64,000 nt of DNA. Origin: Agrobacterium tumefaciens. Lineage in GTDB: Bacteria; Pseudomonadota; Alphaproteobacteria; Rhizobiales; Rhizobiaceae. Shown here one piece after another: positions 24,843-34,550 of the stretch. The stretch lies in NCBI GenBank assembly GCA_025559845.1, contig CP048472.1:1-64000 (forward strand). Direction: 5' to 3'. Made by a program: the position numbers and the translations under genes. Each line of letters starts with the position of its first letter. The first letter of the stretch is position 1. The notes beneath the pieces are model-generated. The model was not told the origin of the DNA, made no database searches, and was given only the letters and a program-made list of their open reading frames with translations.

Positions 24843-27800
24843 ATGTCACATGACGAGCACTTCACCATCGATCTTTTCGGCAGCACTGCGCTTTCGTCCG
24901 GCCTCGGCCTTGGCGTGACGGCCTTCGGCAGCAACTTCGAACCAGACGATGATCCCGATCCTACAACTCCAGCGCCGGCTTTGCCGATCGCCTCAGTCGT
25001 GCGACCGTCGTCCCGGCAGTGCCGTGCCCGTGGCCTGAACTTCAATCTCGCCGATGACCGTGGTCTCGCCCGCAGCTGGAAGGACCGTGCGCGCGACAAT
25101 ATTGCAGCGATCCGGCTCGCTGCCGAGATCGAGGCGAGCGAACGTCCTGCGACGCGCGAGGAACAGGAGACGCTGATCCGCTTCACCGGCTTCGGCGCGT
25201 CCGATCTTGCCAACGGCGTCTTCCGCCGTCCGGGCGAGCTCGAATTCCGCAAGGGCTGGGACGAGATCGGTTCCGATCTGGAGGATGCGGTCGGCGAGAC
25301 CGACTATGCGTCGCTTGCCCGCTGCACCCAGTATGCCCATTTCACACCGGAGTTCATCGTCAGGGCGATATGGTCAGGGCTTCAGCGCCTCGGATGGCGC
25401 GGCGGCCGGGTGCTGGAGCCGGGAATCGGCACAGGCCTGTTTCCGGCGCTGATGCCGGAAGCGCTTCGTGATCTGTCGCACGTCACCGGCGTTGAACTCG
25501 ATCCCGTAACGGCATGCATCGTCCGGCTGTTGCAGCCGCGCGCGCGGATCCTCACTGGAGATTTTGCGCGCACGGAATTGCCAGCGAGCTTCGACCTCGC
25601 CATCGGCAATCCGCCGTTCTCCGACCGGACCGTGCGATCAGACCGGGCTTATCGCTCGCTCGGTCTGAGACTTCACGACTACTTCGTCGCCCGGTCGATC
25701 GACCTGTTGAAGCCGGGCGCTTTCGCCGCCTTTGTCACGAGCTCCGGCACGATGGACAAGGCGGATTCGGCGGCGCGCCAACATATCGCGACGACCGCGG
25801 ATCTGATTGCGGCTATCCGCCTGCCAGAAGGCAGTTTCCGAGCCGACGCAGGCACGGACGTCGTCGTGGACATCCTTTTCTTCCGCAAGCGCAAGGTCGC
25901 CGAGCCCGAGGGCGATCTCTCGTGGCTCGACATCGAGGAGGTGCGGCCAGCGACCGGCGACGAGGGCGCCATCCGGGTGAACAGATGGTTCGCGCGGCAT
26001 CCGGATTTCGTGCTCGGCACCCATGCGCAGACCTCCGGCCCCTTCGGCGAGACCTATACATGCGTTGCCCGCGATGGCGAGGACCTCGTCGCCGCGCTGT
26101 CGGCCGCCGTCCATCTCCTTCCAGAAGGCCGCTATGACGGGGAGCCGACCGACATCGATCTCGATCTCGGTCTGGAGGATGCGATCGACGCGGCCCCCGT
26201 CGACCTGCCGTCCGACCGGCACGTGCGTGAAGGCAGCTTCTTCTTCGACAATGCCCGCGGCCTCATGCAGGTCATCGACGGCGAGCCCGTTGCTCTAAAA
26301 GTCCGCAAGGGTCGCAATGCTGACGGCATCCCGGAGAAGCATGTCCGCATCATCCGGAAGCTCATTCCAATACGCGACGCCGTCCGTGAGGTGCTGAAAG
26401 CCCAGGAGCAGGACCGGCCCTGGAAGGATTTGCAGGTCAGGCTGCGCATCGCCTGGTCGAGCTTCGTGCGCGACTTCGGTCCGATCAACCACACCACGGT
26501 CTCGATCACCGAGGATCCGGAGTCTGGCGAGACACGCGAGAGCCATCGCCGCCCGAACCTGCAACCGTTCGCGGACGATCCCGATTGCTGGCTGGTCGCC
26601 TCGATTGAGGACTACGACCTCGAAAACGACACCGCGAAGCCCGGCGCGATCTTCACCGAGCGCGTCATCTCGCCGCCCGCACCGCCTGTCATCACCAGTG
26701 CAGCAGATGCACTCGCCGTGGTGCTCAACGAACGCGGGCGCGTCGATCTCGACCATATCGCGGAACTTCTGCACCGTGATCCAGACGATGTCGTCGCTGA
26801 GCTCGGCAATGCGATCTTCCGCGATCCCGCCGATGGCTCGTGGCAGATGGCCGACGCCTATCTGTCCGGTCCGGTTCGCGACAAACTCAAGGTTGCTGAA
26901 GCCGCGGCCGCGCTCGATCCCGTCTATAACCGTAACGTCACCGCTCTGGCGGGCGTTCAGCCGGTCGATCTTCGACCTTCCGACATCACCGCCCGTCTAG
27001 GCGCTCCATGGATACCGGCCGCCGACGTCGTCGCCTTCGTCAAGGAGATGATGGGAACCGATATCCGGATCCATCATATGCCCGAACTGGCGTCATGGAC
27101 CGTCGAGGCCCGACAGCTCGGCTATCTGGCCGCGGGAACGTCCGAATGGGGAACGGACCGCCGCCACGCAGGCGAACTGCTGTCCGATGCCCTGAACAGC
27201 CGGGTGCCGCAGATCTTCGATACGATCAGGGATGGCGACAGCGAAAGGCGGGTTCTCAACGTCGTCGATACCGAGGCTGCAAAGGAAAAGCTTCACAAGA
27301 TCAAGGACGCCTTCCAGCGCTGGATATGGTCTGATCCCGATCGCACCGACCGGCTCGCGCGCGTCTATAATGACCGCTTCAACAACATCGCACCGCGAAA
27401 GTTCAGCGGAGATCATCTCAACCTTCCAGGCGCCTCGGGCGCCTTTGTTCTTTATGGACACCAAAAGCGCGGGATCTGGAGGATCATCTCGTCCGGCTCG
27501 ACCTATCTTGCCCATGCCGTCGGCGCCGGCAAAACCATGACGATGGCGGCAAGCATCATGGAGCAGCGGCGTCTCGGCCTGATCGCCAAGGCGATGCAGG
27601 TCGTGCCGGGGCATTGCCTTGCGCAGGCGGCACGCGAGTTCCTGGCGCTCTATCCAACGGCTCGTATCCTCGTTGCCGACGAGACGAATTTTTCGAAGGA
27701 CAAGCGGGCCCGGTTCCTGTCGCGCGCGGCGACGGCGACCTGGGATGCGATCATCATCACGCATTCCGCCTTCAGGTTCATCGGCGTGCCGGCGGCATTT

Positions 27801-29930
27801 GAAAGCCAAATGATTCACGATGAGCTGGAGCTCTACGAGACCCTGCTGCTGAAGGTCGAGGATGAAGACCGGGTGTCCCGCAAACGGCTGGAGCGCCTGA
27901 AGGAAGGCCTGCAGGAGCGGCTCGAAGCGCTTTCCACCCGCAAGGATGATCTTCTCACGATCGCCGAGATCGGCGTCGACCAGATCATCGTCGACGAGGC
28001 GCAGGAGTTCCGCAAGCTCTCCTTTGCCACCAATATGAGTACGTTGAAGGGGGTCGATCCGAACGGCTCGCAGCGGGCCTGGGACCTCTATGTGAAGTCG
28101 CGCTTCATCGAGACGATCAATCCCGGCCGGGCGCTCGTGCTTGCGTCGGGCACGCCGATCACCAACACGCTCGGCGAAATGTTCTCGGTCCAGCGGCTGA
28201 TGGGCCATGCCGCGCTGGAGGAGCGTGGCCTGCACGAGTTCGATGCCTGGGCGTCGACGTTCGGCGACACCACCACCGAACTGGAGCTTCAGCCATCCGG
28301 CAAGTACAAGCCGGTCTCCCGCTTCGCGAGCTTCGTCAACGTGCCCGAGCTGATCGCGATGTTCCGGAGCTTCGCGGATGTCGTGATGCCGGCGGATTTG
28401 CGCGAGTATGTAAAGGTGCCGGCGATCTCGACCGGCAGGCGCCAGATCGTCACGTCGAAGCCGACGCAGGCGTTCAAGCACCACCAGATGGTGCTGGCCG
28501 AGCGCATCAAGGCGATCGAGGAGCGCGAGCGGCCGCCGCAGCCGGGCGACGACATCCTGCTCTCCGTTATCACCGATGGCCGGCATGCGGCGATCGACCT
28601 GCGTCTGGTCGACGCCGACAATGACAACGAGCCAGACAACAAGCTCAACAATCTCGTCTCGAACGCCTTCCGCATCTGGAAGGCGACGGCAGGCAGCGTC
28701 TATCTCCGTCATGACAGCAAGCCGTTCGAGGTGCCAGGTGCTGCGCAGATGATTTTTTCCGACCTGGGCACCATCAGCGTCGAAAAGACGAGGGGCTTCT
28801 CCGCCTATCGCTGGATTCGCGACGAGCTGATCCGCCTAGGCGTGCCGGCGTCGGAGATCGCCTTCATGCAGGACTTCAAGAAGTCGGAGGCGAAGCAGCG
28901 CCTGTTCGGCGACGTTCGGGCCGGCAGGGTCCGGTTCCTCATCGGTTCGTCGGAGACGATGGGAACCGGGGTCAACGTCCAGCTCCGCCTGAAGGCGCTG
29001 CACCATCTCGACGTCCCCTGGCTTCCCTCGCAGATCGAGCAGCGTGAGGGCCGCATCGTTCGGCAGGGCAACCAGCACGACGAGGTCGATATCTTCGCCT
29101 ACGCGACCGAAGGCAGCCTCGATGCCACGATGTGGCAGAACAACGAGCGCAAGGCCCGCTTCATCGCTGCCGCGCTCTCCGGCGACACCTCGATCCGGCG
29201 GCTGGAAGATATAGGCGAGGGGCAGGCCAACCAGTTCGCAATGGCGAAAGCCATCGCGTCGGGCGATCAGCGGCTCATGCAAAAGGCGGGGCTTGAAGCG
29301 GACATCGCCCGGCTGGAACGGCTTCGTGCAGCGCATATCGACGACCAGCACGCCGTTCGCAGGCAGCTTCGCGACGCCGAGCGCGACATTGAGGTGTCGA
29401 CACGGCGGATTGCGGAGATCGGTCAGGACATCACGCGGCTGGTTCCGACCACTGGCGAGGACTTCACCATGACGGTCGCGGGGAAAGACTACTCCGAACG
29501 CAAGGAGGCGGGCCGCGCCCTCATGAAGGAGATCCTGACCCTAGTCCAGCTCAGCCCAGAGGGCGAGGCCGTCATCGCCTCGATCGGCGGTTTCGAGCTC
29601 GAATATCACGGCCAACGTTATGGCAAGGATGGCTATCGCTACACCACCATGCTGAAGCGAACCGGCGCGGACTACGAGATCGAGCTTCCGGTTACGGTGA
29701 CGCCGCTCGGGGCTGTTTCACGCCTCGAGCACGCGCTCGACGATTTCGATGGCGAGCGGGAGCGCTATCGCCAGCGTCTCGGCGACGCCCGCCGCAGGTT
29801 GGCGTCGTACCAGTCGCGCGGCGAAGGCAGTGAATTCGCATTCGCCGGGGAACTGGCCGAAAAACACCGGCAGCTTGCCGAGGTCGAGACGGCCCTGGCG
29901 GCTGATGTCGGTGAGCGGATCGCGGCTTGA
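24843..29930 (+). CDS. DarB-like giant N6-adenine methylase/DEAD-type helicase
   Basis: 1,695 residues. The N-terminal third carries an N6-methyltransferase: motif I EPGIGTGLFPALM (~191) and motif IV AIGNPPFSD (~255). The C-terminal half is a superfamily 2 helicase: Walker A AVGAGKTMTMA (~893), DEAQEF (~1049) and motif VI QIEQREGRIVRQGNQ (~1395), ending in a coiled-coil-rich tail. This architecture is that of phage P1 DarB and related plasmid proteins thought to methylate incoming DNA and block restriction. It is one uninterrupted frame with high GC third positions. It lies among other antirestriction-type genes. Confidence 0.9.
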   Translation: MSHDEHFTIDLFGSTALSSGLGLGVTAFGSNFEPDDDPDPTTPAPALPIASVVRPSSRQCRARGLNFNLADDRGLARSWKDRARDNIAAIRLAAEIEASERPATREEQETLIRFTGFGASDLANGVFRRPGELEFRKGWDEIGSDLEDAVGETDYASLARCTQYAHFTPEFIVRAIWSGLQRLGWRGGRVLEPGIGTGLFPALMPEALRDLSHVTGVELDPVTACIVRLLQPRARILTGDFARTELPASFDLAIGNPPFSDRTVRSDRAYRSLGLRLHDYFVARSIDLLKPGAFAAFVTSSGTMDKADSAARQHIATTADLIAAIRLPEGSFRADAGTDVVVDILFFRKRKVAEPEGDLSWLDIEEVRPATGDEGAIRVNRWFARHPDFVLGTHAQTSGPFGETYTCVARDGEDLVAALSAAVHLLPEGRYDGEPTDIDLDLGLEDAIDAAPVDLPSDRHVREGSFFFDNARGLMQVIDGEPVALKVRKGRNADGIPEKHVRIIRKLIPIRDAVREVLKAQEQDRPWKDLQVRLRIAWSSFVRDFGPINHTTVSITEDPESGETRESHRRPNLQPFADDPDCWLVASIEDYDLENDTAKPGAIFTERVISPPAPPVITSAADALAVVLNERGRVDLDHIAELLHRDPDDVVAELGNAIFRDPADGSWQMADAYLSGPVRDKLKVAEAAAALDPVYNRNVTALAGVQPVDLRPSDITARLGAPWIPAADVVAFVKEMMGTDIRIHHMPELASWTVEARQLGYLAAGTSEWGTDRRHAGELLSDALNSRVPQIFDTIRDGDSERRVLNVVDTEAAKEKLHKIKDAFQRWIWSDPDRTDRLARVYNDRFNNIAPRKFSGDHLNLPGASGAFVLYGHQKRGIWRIISSGSTYLAHAVGAGKTMTMAASIMEQRRLGLIAKAMQVVPGHCLAQAAREFLALYPTARILVADETNFSKDKRARFLSRAATATWDAIIITHSAFRFIGVPAAFESQMIHDELELYETLLLKVEDEDRVSRKRLERLKEGLQERLEALSTRKDDLLTIAEIGVDQIIVDEAQEFRKLSFATNMSTLKGVDPNGSQRAWDLYVKSRFIETINPGRALVLASGTPITNTLGEMFSVQRLMGHAALEERGLHEFDAWASTFGDTTTELELQPSGKYKPVSRFASFVNVPELIAMFRSFADVVMPADLREYVKVPAISTGRRQIVTSKPTQAFKHHQMVLAERIKAIEERERPPQPGDDILLSVITDGRHAAIDLRLVDADNDNEPDNKLNNLVSNAFRIWKATAGSVYLRHDSKPFEVPGAAQMIFSDLGTISVEKTRGFSAYRWIRDELIRLGVPASEIAFMQDFKKSEAKQRLFGDVRAGRVRFLIGSSETMGTGVNVQLRLKALHHLDVPWLPSQIEQREGRIVRQGNQHDEVDIFAYATEGSLDATMWQNNERKARFIAAALSGDTSIRRLEDIGEGQANQFAMAKAIASGDQRLMQKAGLEADIARLERLRAAHIDDQHAVRRQLRDAERDIEVSTRRIAEIGQDITRLVPTTGEDFTMTVAGKDYSERKEAGRALMKEILTLVQLSPEGEAVIASIGGFELEYHGQRYGKDGYRYTTMLKRTGADYEIELPVTVTPLGAVSRLEHALDDFDGERERYRQRLGDARRRLASYQSRGEGSEFAFAGELAEKHRQLAEVETALAADVGERIAA

Positions 29931-30237
29931 CAAGCGACACTCGTGACAACATCTGCCCGCACGGACGCTCTTTTGAAATGAGAAAATAAGGAAGGGGGAA
30001 GCTTGCTCGCAGATCGGGCAGGCCGCTGACGCTTGCGCTCAACCGCGGCACTGCGCAATCCCGGCCCATCGTCCTGCGCAGGGCTGTAAGCCCCGCTTGG
30101 CCAGCCGGGCAGGGATGCTCGGCCGCAGTTGCACGGGCCCGTCCGCTCCGCGGTCCGGGAAGTGTCTTCGGAAAGAACTGAAGACGGAAAAGGGCCGGCA
30201 AGGCGCCGGCTCACCAATCCCGGAAGGAGCCAATCTC
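29931..30237 (+). other. GC-rich leader before the ParB-like gene
   Basis: About 300 bp without a gene. It opens with an A/G-rich run (GAAATGAGAAAATAAGGAAG), continues GC-rich, and near the 3' end has hairpins GTCTTC-GGAAAGAACT-GAAGAC (30161-30186) and GCCGGC-AAGGC-GCCGGC (30195-30211). These sit just ahead of the GGAAGGAG ribosome site and the ATG at 30238. It belongs to the same class of long 5' leaders seen before other backbone genes. Confidence 0.45.
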
Positions 30238-32025
30238 ATGCAAATCCTCAAACTCGATCCCCGTGCGCTGAAGGACAATCCCGACGACACGCGTCGCTCG
30301 AAATCCTCGCCGCAGTCTGACGCGCTGTTGCTCGCGACGGTAAAAGCGGTCGGCATCATCCAGCCGCCGGTCATCTCACCGGAAATCGACGGTGGCAATG
30401 GCTACATCATCCAGGCCGGACACCGCCGCGTGAAGCAGGCTATCGCAGCGGGAATGGAGGAAATCACCGTCCTCGTCGTCGAAGCTGCCAACGACAACGG
30501 TGCAATGCGCTCGATGGTGGAAAACATCGCCCGCGAGCCGCTCAACCCCGTCGACCAATGGCGCGGCATCGAACGCCTGGTTGCGCTGGGCTGGACCGAG
30601 GAAGCGATCGGCGTGGCGCTCGCACTGCCGGTCCGCCAGATCAGGAAGCTCAGACTCCTGGCCAATGTGCTGCCTCCCATGCTCGACCATATGGCGCTCG
30701 GCGACATGCCGAACGAGCAGCAGCTCCGGACCATCGCCGCAGCCTCGCTCGATGAGCAGAAGGAGGTGTGGAAGGCAAACAAGCCCAAAAAGTCCGAGCG
30801 AGCCGACTGGTACAATATTTCTCGGGCGCTCTCGAAGACCCGCATGTTCGCCAAGGATGCGAGCTTCGGGGATGATCTCGCCGCTGCCTACGGCATCGAA
30901 TGGGTAGAGGATCTGTTCGCCCCGGCCGACCAGGACAGCCGCTACACCACCAACGTGGAAGCGTTTCTCGGCGCCCAACAGGAATGGATGACGAGCAACC
31001 TTCCGAAGAAGGGGGCGATCATCGAGGTCAACAACTGGGGTCAGCCGGAACTGCCGAAGAAGGCGGAGCGCGTTTACGGCAAGCCGTCCAAGTCCGATCA
31101 CGTCGGGATGTATCTCGACCGTGACGGCAAGGTGCAGTCGGTAGCGTACAGGATACCCGAGGAGAAGAAGAAAGGCAAAGGTGGCGCGGCCACTGCGGGC
31201 GGTCTGCCCGAGACTGACGACACCGTCGTCGATGCACCAAAGTCCCGGCCGGAGGTGACCCAAAAAGGCCAGGACATGATCGGTGACTTCCGCACCGATG
31301 CCCTGCATGAGGCTCTTGGACGCGCCCCGATCGAGGACGACATGCTGATGGCCCTGCTCGTGCTTGCATTCGCCGGCCTGAACGTCCGCGTCGATTCCGG
31401 CGCCAGCGATACCGTGTTCGGACCGAAGCGTTTCAAGCGCCACGCCGCCCGGCTGATCGGCGAAGACGGCAGGCTCGCCTTCGACGGGGAGACGCTGCGC
31501 GTGGCCGCGCGTTCGATGCTGATCGATGTGCTGTCGTGCCGCCGGGGTATGTCCAACAGCGGCGTGATCTCCCGGATCGCAGGCGACGCGATCGGCGCCG
31601 ACAACTTCCTGCCGAACATGGGCTCGGAGGACTTTCTGCTGTGCCTGTCTCGCCAGGCGATGGAAGCGGCTGCGAAGGAAGCCAACGTGCTTCCGCGCCA
31701 GAAGGTGCGGGAGACGCGCGCGGCTCTCGTCGACCACTTCAGGCAAGAACGCTTCGTTCACACCGCCGCACTCTTCGCGCCCGATCCGCAGGACATCGTG
31801 GATCTGATCAAGAGTGGTGAGGTGCTCGATGGCGACACCAAGGGTCATGACGGTAGGGACGACAACAGCGCGGAAGAAGAAGACGTCGATGGTTCCGCCC
31901 TTGGTGAGGAAGAAGGCCTCGCCACCCCCGAAGACGAGGCCGACCTTCCAGACAGCGCCGACGACGCTCCCGAAGCCGTCGATCCTGACGAAGAGCAGGA
32001 TGCTTACGGGATCGCTGCGGAGTAG
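30238..32025 (+). CDS. ParB-like nuclease-domain protein of the plasmid backbone
   Basis: 595 residues from the ATG opening MQILKLDPRALKDNPDD, preceded by GGAAGGAG. The N-terminal ParB/Srx domain includes GYIIQAGHRRVKQAIAAGM (ParB box) and MVENIAREPLNPVDQWRGIERLVALGWTEEAIGVALAL, a KorB/ParB helix-turn-helix. The middle and C-terminal parts are unlike partition proteins; the tail is strongly acidic (EEEDVDGSALGEEEGLATPEDEADLPDSADDAPE). It is much longer than RepB and not linked to a ParA. Likely a DNA-binding regulator or nuclease-like protein used on entry. Confidence 0.85.
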   Translation: MQILKLDPRALKDNPDDTRRSKSSPQSDALLLATVKAVGIIQPPVISPEIDGGNGYIIQAGHRRVKQAIAAGMEEITVLVVEAANDNGAMRSMVENIAREPLNPVDQWRGIERLVALGWTEEAIGVALALPVRQIRKLRLLANVLPPMLDHMALGDMPNEQQLRTIAAASLDEQKEVWKANKPKKSERADWYNISRALSKTRMFAKDASFGDDLAAAYGIEWVEDLFAPADQDSRYTTNVEAFLGAQQEWMTSNLPKKGAIIEVNNWGQPELPKKAERVYGKPSKSDHVGMYLDRDGKVQSVAYRIPEEKKKGKGGAATAGGLPETDDTVVDAPKSRPEVTQKGQDMIGDFRTDALHEALGRAPIEDDMLMALLVLAFAGLNVRVDSGASDTVFGPKRFKRHAARLIGEDGRLAFDGETLRVAARSMLIDVLSCRRGMSNSGVISRIAGDAIGADNFLPNMGSEDFLLCLSRQAMEAAAKEANVLPRQKVRETRAALVDHFRQERFVHTAALFAPDPQDIVDLIKSGEVLDGDTKGHDGRDDNSAEEEDVDGSALGEEEGLATPEDEADLPDSADDAPEAVDPDEEQDAYGIAAE

Positions 32026-32060
32026 CCGCGTCCCTCGTTCCCCTTCCGAATGAATGTCCC

Positions 32061-32083
32061 CCGCCGGTGATTTCCACCGGCGG
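32061..32083 (+). terminator. Stem-loop after the ParB-like gene
   Basis: CCGCCGGTG and CACCGGCGG form a perfect 9-bp stem with a 5-base loop, 36 bp after the stop codon. It lacks a clear U tract (GCTTCGTTTCC follows), so it is a possible terminator or mRNA 3' stabiliser. Confidence 0.45.
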
Positions 32084-32121
32084 CGGCTTCGTTTCCACCC
32101 CTGAAGATCAAGGAGATCAAC

Positions 32122-32595
32122 ATGTCCGCATATCTCGCATTCCTGGTCCCGATCGGCACCGTTCTGGCGTGGGCCGACGGCCAGCCGCGCCCGCCGGAGC
32201 GCCATCGCAAAAAGCTGTCCGCGTGGAAGACCAACAACAGCAGCGGCCGGCTGATCCGCAAGCAGGATGAGCGCGGCGCCGGCAACATCATCCTGCCGCC
32301 CAGCTTCACGCTGCACGAAGGCGACTATGGCGGCGGCGGTGTTATTACGATCCGCGTCCACCGCACATTTTCGCTGGAAGCCAGCCTGATGTTCACCATC
32401 GTCGAACGCCCGGCGGTCGGCAGTTGCCGTGTCTTCGACCGCCCCGGCGATAGCGCCGAGCTCGTCCATCTCGCGGCGAGCCGGCAGGCTGCGCAGGAAT
32501 GGCTGACCACCCATGGCTACCCGTCCGCCGTCCTCGAGGACGTCACGGCGGATGAGATCGCCGCCGATGTCGTGGAAGGGAGGGCTGCCGCATGA
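32122..32595 (+). CDS. Unknown conserved plasmid protein
   Basis: 157 residues, ATG with AAGGAG upstream. No recognised domain. It opens with a hydrophobic stretch (MSAYLAFLVPIGTVLAWADG), and a glycine-rich segment (LHEGDYGGGGVITIRVHRTFSLE) suggests a beta fold. The stop overlaps the start of the next gene (ATGA), beginning a chain of overlapping genes that runs to 33990. Function unknown. Confidence 0.65.
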   Translation: MSAYLAFLVPIGTVLAWADGQPRPPERHRKKLSAWKTNNSSGRLIRKQDERGAGNIILPPSFTLHEGDYGGGGVITIRVHRTFSLEASLMFTIVERPAVGSCRVFDRPGDSAELVHLAASRQAAQEWLTTHGYPSAVLEDVTADEIAADVVEGRAAA

Positions 32596-33479
32596 TCGAT
32601 CTTCCCACCACACACATGCCCGACTGCATCCCCGGATTTCCTGGGGTTTCCTTTGGTCTGTCCTGCGAAGGGTTTCCCGTCGCCCGCGTCGGCGATCACG
32701 CCTTTGCCATGCTGCCAGGTCATGCCGGACGGCATTATCTGGCCACCGGCTGGAAGATTGGGCGTCCGTTTCCCGAGTGGCGACGGGGAGACTTCTACGG
32801 CCATTCCCGCGAACTCACTGACGAGGCGGCGTTTAGTGCACACGTCCTTGAACAGGCCGAACATCAGCGCGAAAAACAGGTGCTCGGACGTCGAAATATC
32901 GCCACCCACGTGCATACGCCATGGGGTTCGTCCCAGCACTCGACAACCTATGCCGAGGGGGTCGAATTCCACTCCAGTGCAAGCCACGGCGGCTTCAGGC
33001 TCTCGGCCGATCGAAACCGCACGGTCCATCCGCTGCTCCGGGCGGACGACGGGTTCTACGAGGAGGATTGCGCTTGGGCTGCCGTGGCGCTCACCTTCCC
33101 TGAACTGTTCACCAGCTTCGAGAAGCGTTGCGCCAGCGAGACGCTAAAGGATTGGGAGCCCGATGAGTGGGAGGCGATTTTCGCGACTGTGCTTACTCCC
33201 GGCGAATCTCATGTGAAGGATCGCCGCGCGTTCGAACTCGAGCACGCCGGCGACTGGATCGTGATCTCGGCACTTCGATCCGACCATCATCCGGGCATGA
33301 CCGAGGTGATCGCCACGCGCGGAGGCAGGCGCGATCATGGCGGCGCGGAACGGCGATTTCTCGTACCGTCACCCGAATACGAAGCAGGCCGTTTCGGCTT
33401 CATCATCGATGAAGCGCGCCACGCAGCCTACGACGGCCCATCAAGCTTTGTCTCGTGGACGGGGAGGACGTCGGCATGA
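32592..33479 (+). CDS. Unknown plasmid protein (DUF7007-like)
   Basis: 295 residues, first codon overlapping the previous stop. It resembles hypothetical proteins of rhizobial plasmids grouped as DUF7007, from segments such as FGLSCEGFPVARVGDHAFAML, VHTPWGSSQHSTTYAEGVEFHSSASHGGFRLSADRN and DDGFYEEDCAWAAVALTFPELF. No catalytic motif stands out. It is the second of four overlapping genes. The role may be in plasmid establishment, judged from neighbours only. Confidence 0.7.
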   Translation: MIDLPTTHMPDCIPGFPGVSFGLSCEGFPVARVGDHAFAMLPGHAGRHYLATGWKIGRPFPEWRRGDFYGHSRELTDEAAFSAHVLEQAEHQREKQVLGRRNIATHVHTPWGSSQHSTTYAEGVEFHSSASHGGFRLSADRNRTVHPLLRADDGFYEEDCAWAAVALTFPELFTSFEKRCASETLKDWEPDEWEAIFATVLTPGESHVKDRRAFELEHAGDWIVISALRSDHHPGMTEVIATRGGRRDHGGAERRFLVPSPEYEAGRFGFIIDEARHAAYDGPSSFVSWTGRTSA

Positions 33480-33784
33480 ACCGGTCCATCGATCGACAGG
33501 CGGAATTGCGGCGCATGGAAGAAGCGTGCCGGCAGACGCGGCATCAGCTCGATATGATCGACCGCCAGATCATTCGCAGGATGACCGCGCTGATCCCATC
33601 GCTTGGGCGGCGCAAACACGGATATCGCCGCGGCAGGCCTCTCGAACCCGACGCCTTCCTCACCCGCTACCGCTCCAATCTTGCGGCGATCACCGCGCAG
33701 CGCCAGCCAGAGATCGATGCTCTGACGCGCAAGCTTATGCGTCAGCAGTCCGCGATTGCGGCATTGCAGGAGGCGATACCATGA
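33476..33784 (+). CDS. Small basic coiled-coil protein
   Basis: 102 residues starting at the ATG that overlaps the preceding stop (ATGA). It has long amphipathic helices with many Arg and Gln (MEEACRQTRHQLDMIDRQIIRRMTALIPSLGRRKHGYRRGRPLEP...). No named family. Its stop overlaps the next start as well. The tight overlap on both sides and codon composition indicate a real gene of the four-gene chain. Confidence 0.6.
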   Translation: MNRSIDRQAELRRMEEACRQTRHQLDMIDRQIIRRMTALIPSLGRRKHGYRRGRPLEPDAFLTRYRSNLAAITAQRQPEIDALTRKLMRQQSAIAALQEAIP

Positions 33785-33990
33785 AGCGCCATGAACCGCT
33801 TCCGTCCCTCACGGATCAGGAGGTAAAGGCGCTTCAGGATTACGCGGCCAGGCACGGCCGATCCTGGAAGCGTATTCTCAACACCGTCTGGATGGGCGAA
33901 GGGCGCTGCGATGACGGCCAGATCCTTCGCAAGTTGCGCAACACGCACGGCCCAACCTGGCTGGACTGCTATCGGCTGCCGAAACCTTGA
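33781..33990 (+). CDS. Small plasmid protein, end of the overlapping gene chain
   Basis: 69 residues (MKRHEPLPSLTDQEVKALQDYAARHGRSWK ... LRKLRNTHGPTWLDCYRLPKP). Starts within the previous stop (ATGA). The pattern 'L-x-x-F/Y-A-x-x-H-G-R-x-W-K' is shared by small conserved plasmid proteins of alphaproteobacteria. Function not known. Its stop is followed 20 bp later by the convergent PhnA-like gene. Confidence 0.65.
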   Translation: MKRHEPLPSLTDQEVKALQDYAARHGRSWKRILNTVWMGEGRCDDGQILRKLRNTHGPTWLDCYRLPKP

Positions 33991-34009
33991 GCAATCGGCA
34001 CAGCCCTGC

Positions 34010-34315
34010 TCAACGCTTCCGCACGAACTCGGTGCGCAGGACCAGGCCTTTGATTGCGTCATGCCGGCAGTCAATCTCTTCCGGATTGTCGGTCAGCCGG
34101 ATCGAGCGGATGACCGTGCCCTGCTTCAGGGTCTGGCCGGCGCCTTTGACCTTCAGGTCCTTGATCAGCACGACGGACTCGCCATCGGCCAGCACGTTGC
34201 CGGAGGCGTCGCGCACTTGAGCGGCCTTTGCTTTCTCTGCCGCAATTTCTGATGCTGGACGCCATTCACCGGTCAGTTCGTCGTACATATAGTCGTCGTC
34301 GTTCTGGTCACTCAT
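34010..34315 (-). CDS. PhnA/YjdM-like protein lacking the zinc ribbon
   Basis: 101 residues. From residue 33 on it matches the PhnA domain (VRDASGNVLADGESVVLIKDLKVKGAGQTLKQGTVIRSIRL and KGLVLRTEFVRK). Chromosomal YjdM proteins carry an N-terminal four-cysteine zinc ribbon; here it is replaced by an acidic stretch MSDQNDDDYMYDELTGEWRP with no Cys. The domain name refers to alkylphosphonate uptake but the true function is unclear. The ribosome site AAAAGGAAA lies before the ATG. Convergent with the preceding gene chain. Confidence 0.8.
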   Translation of the reverse strand: MSDQNDDDYMYDELTGEWRPASEIAAEKAKAAQVRDASGNVLADGESVVLIKDLKVKGAGQTLKQGTVIRSIRLTDNPEEIDCRHDAIKGLVLRTEFVRKR

Positions 34316-34550
34316 CTGGTGTTTCCTTTTGCGAATACTTGTTCGCTGGTCGTGATATCAGGTGGGCGTCTATCGTGGATCGGTGCGGCGAGCAAACCCA
34401 GCGGTTGGCGCCGGCCTATCAGGCAGATCGGCAACCCATCCTGGCGGTGCGGAGGTGGCTGACACACGCGGATCGAATGGGTCGGCTCATCGAGGCAGAT
34501 CTGGCGCGTGCCTTGCATGATTTCCTCTCCGGCTTCGGCATCCGGGATCA

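Noticed and set aside
27093..28712. 539-codon minus-strand frame inside the methylase-helicase gene
   Set aside because: High GC content gives long shadows on the opposite strand; the plus-strand protein has intact helicase motifs and this frame shows no domain.
30376..32613. 745-codon minus-strand frame opposite the ParB-like gene
   Set aside because: Shadow frame caused by codon bias; no ribosome site or protein motif, and the plus-strand gene is well supported.
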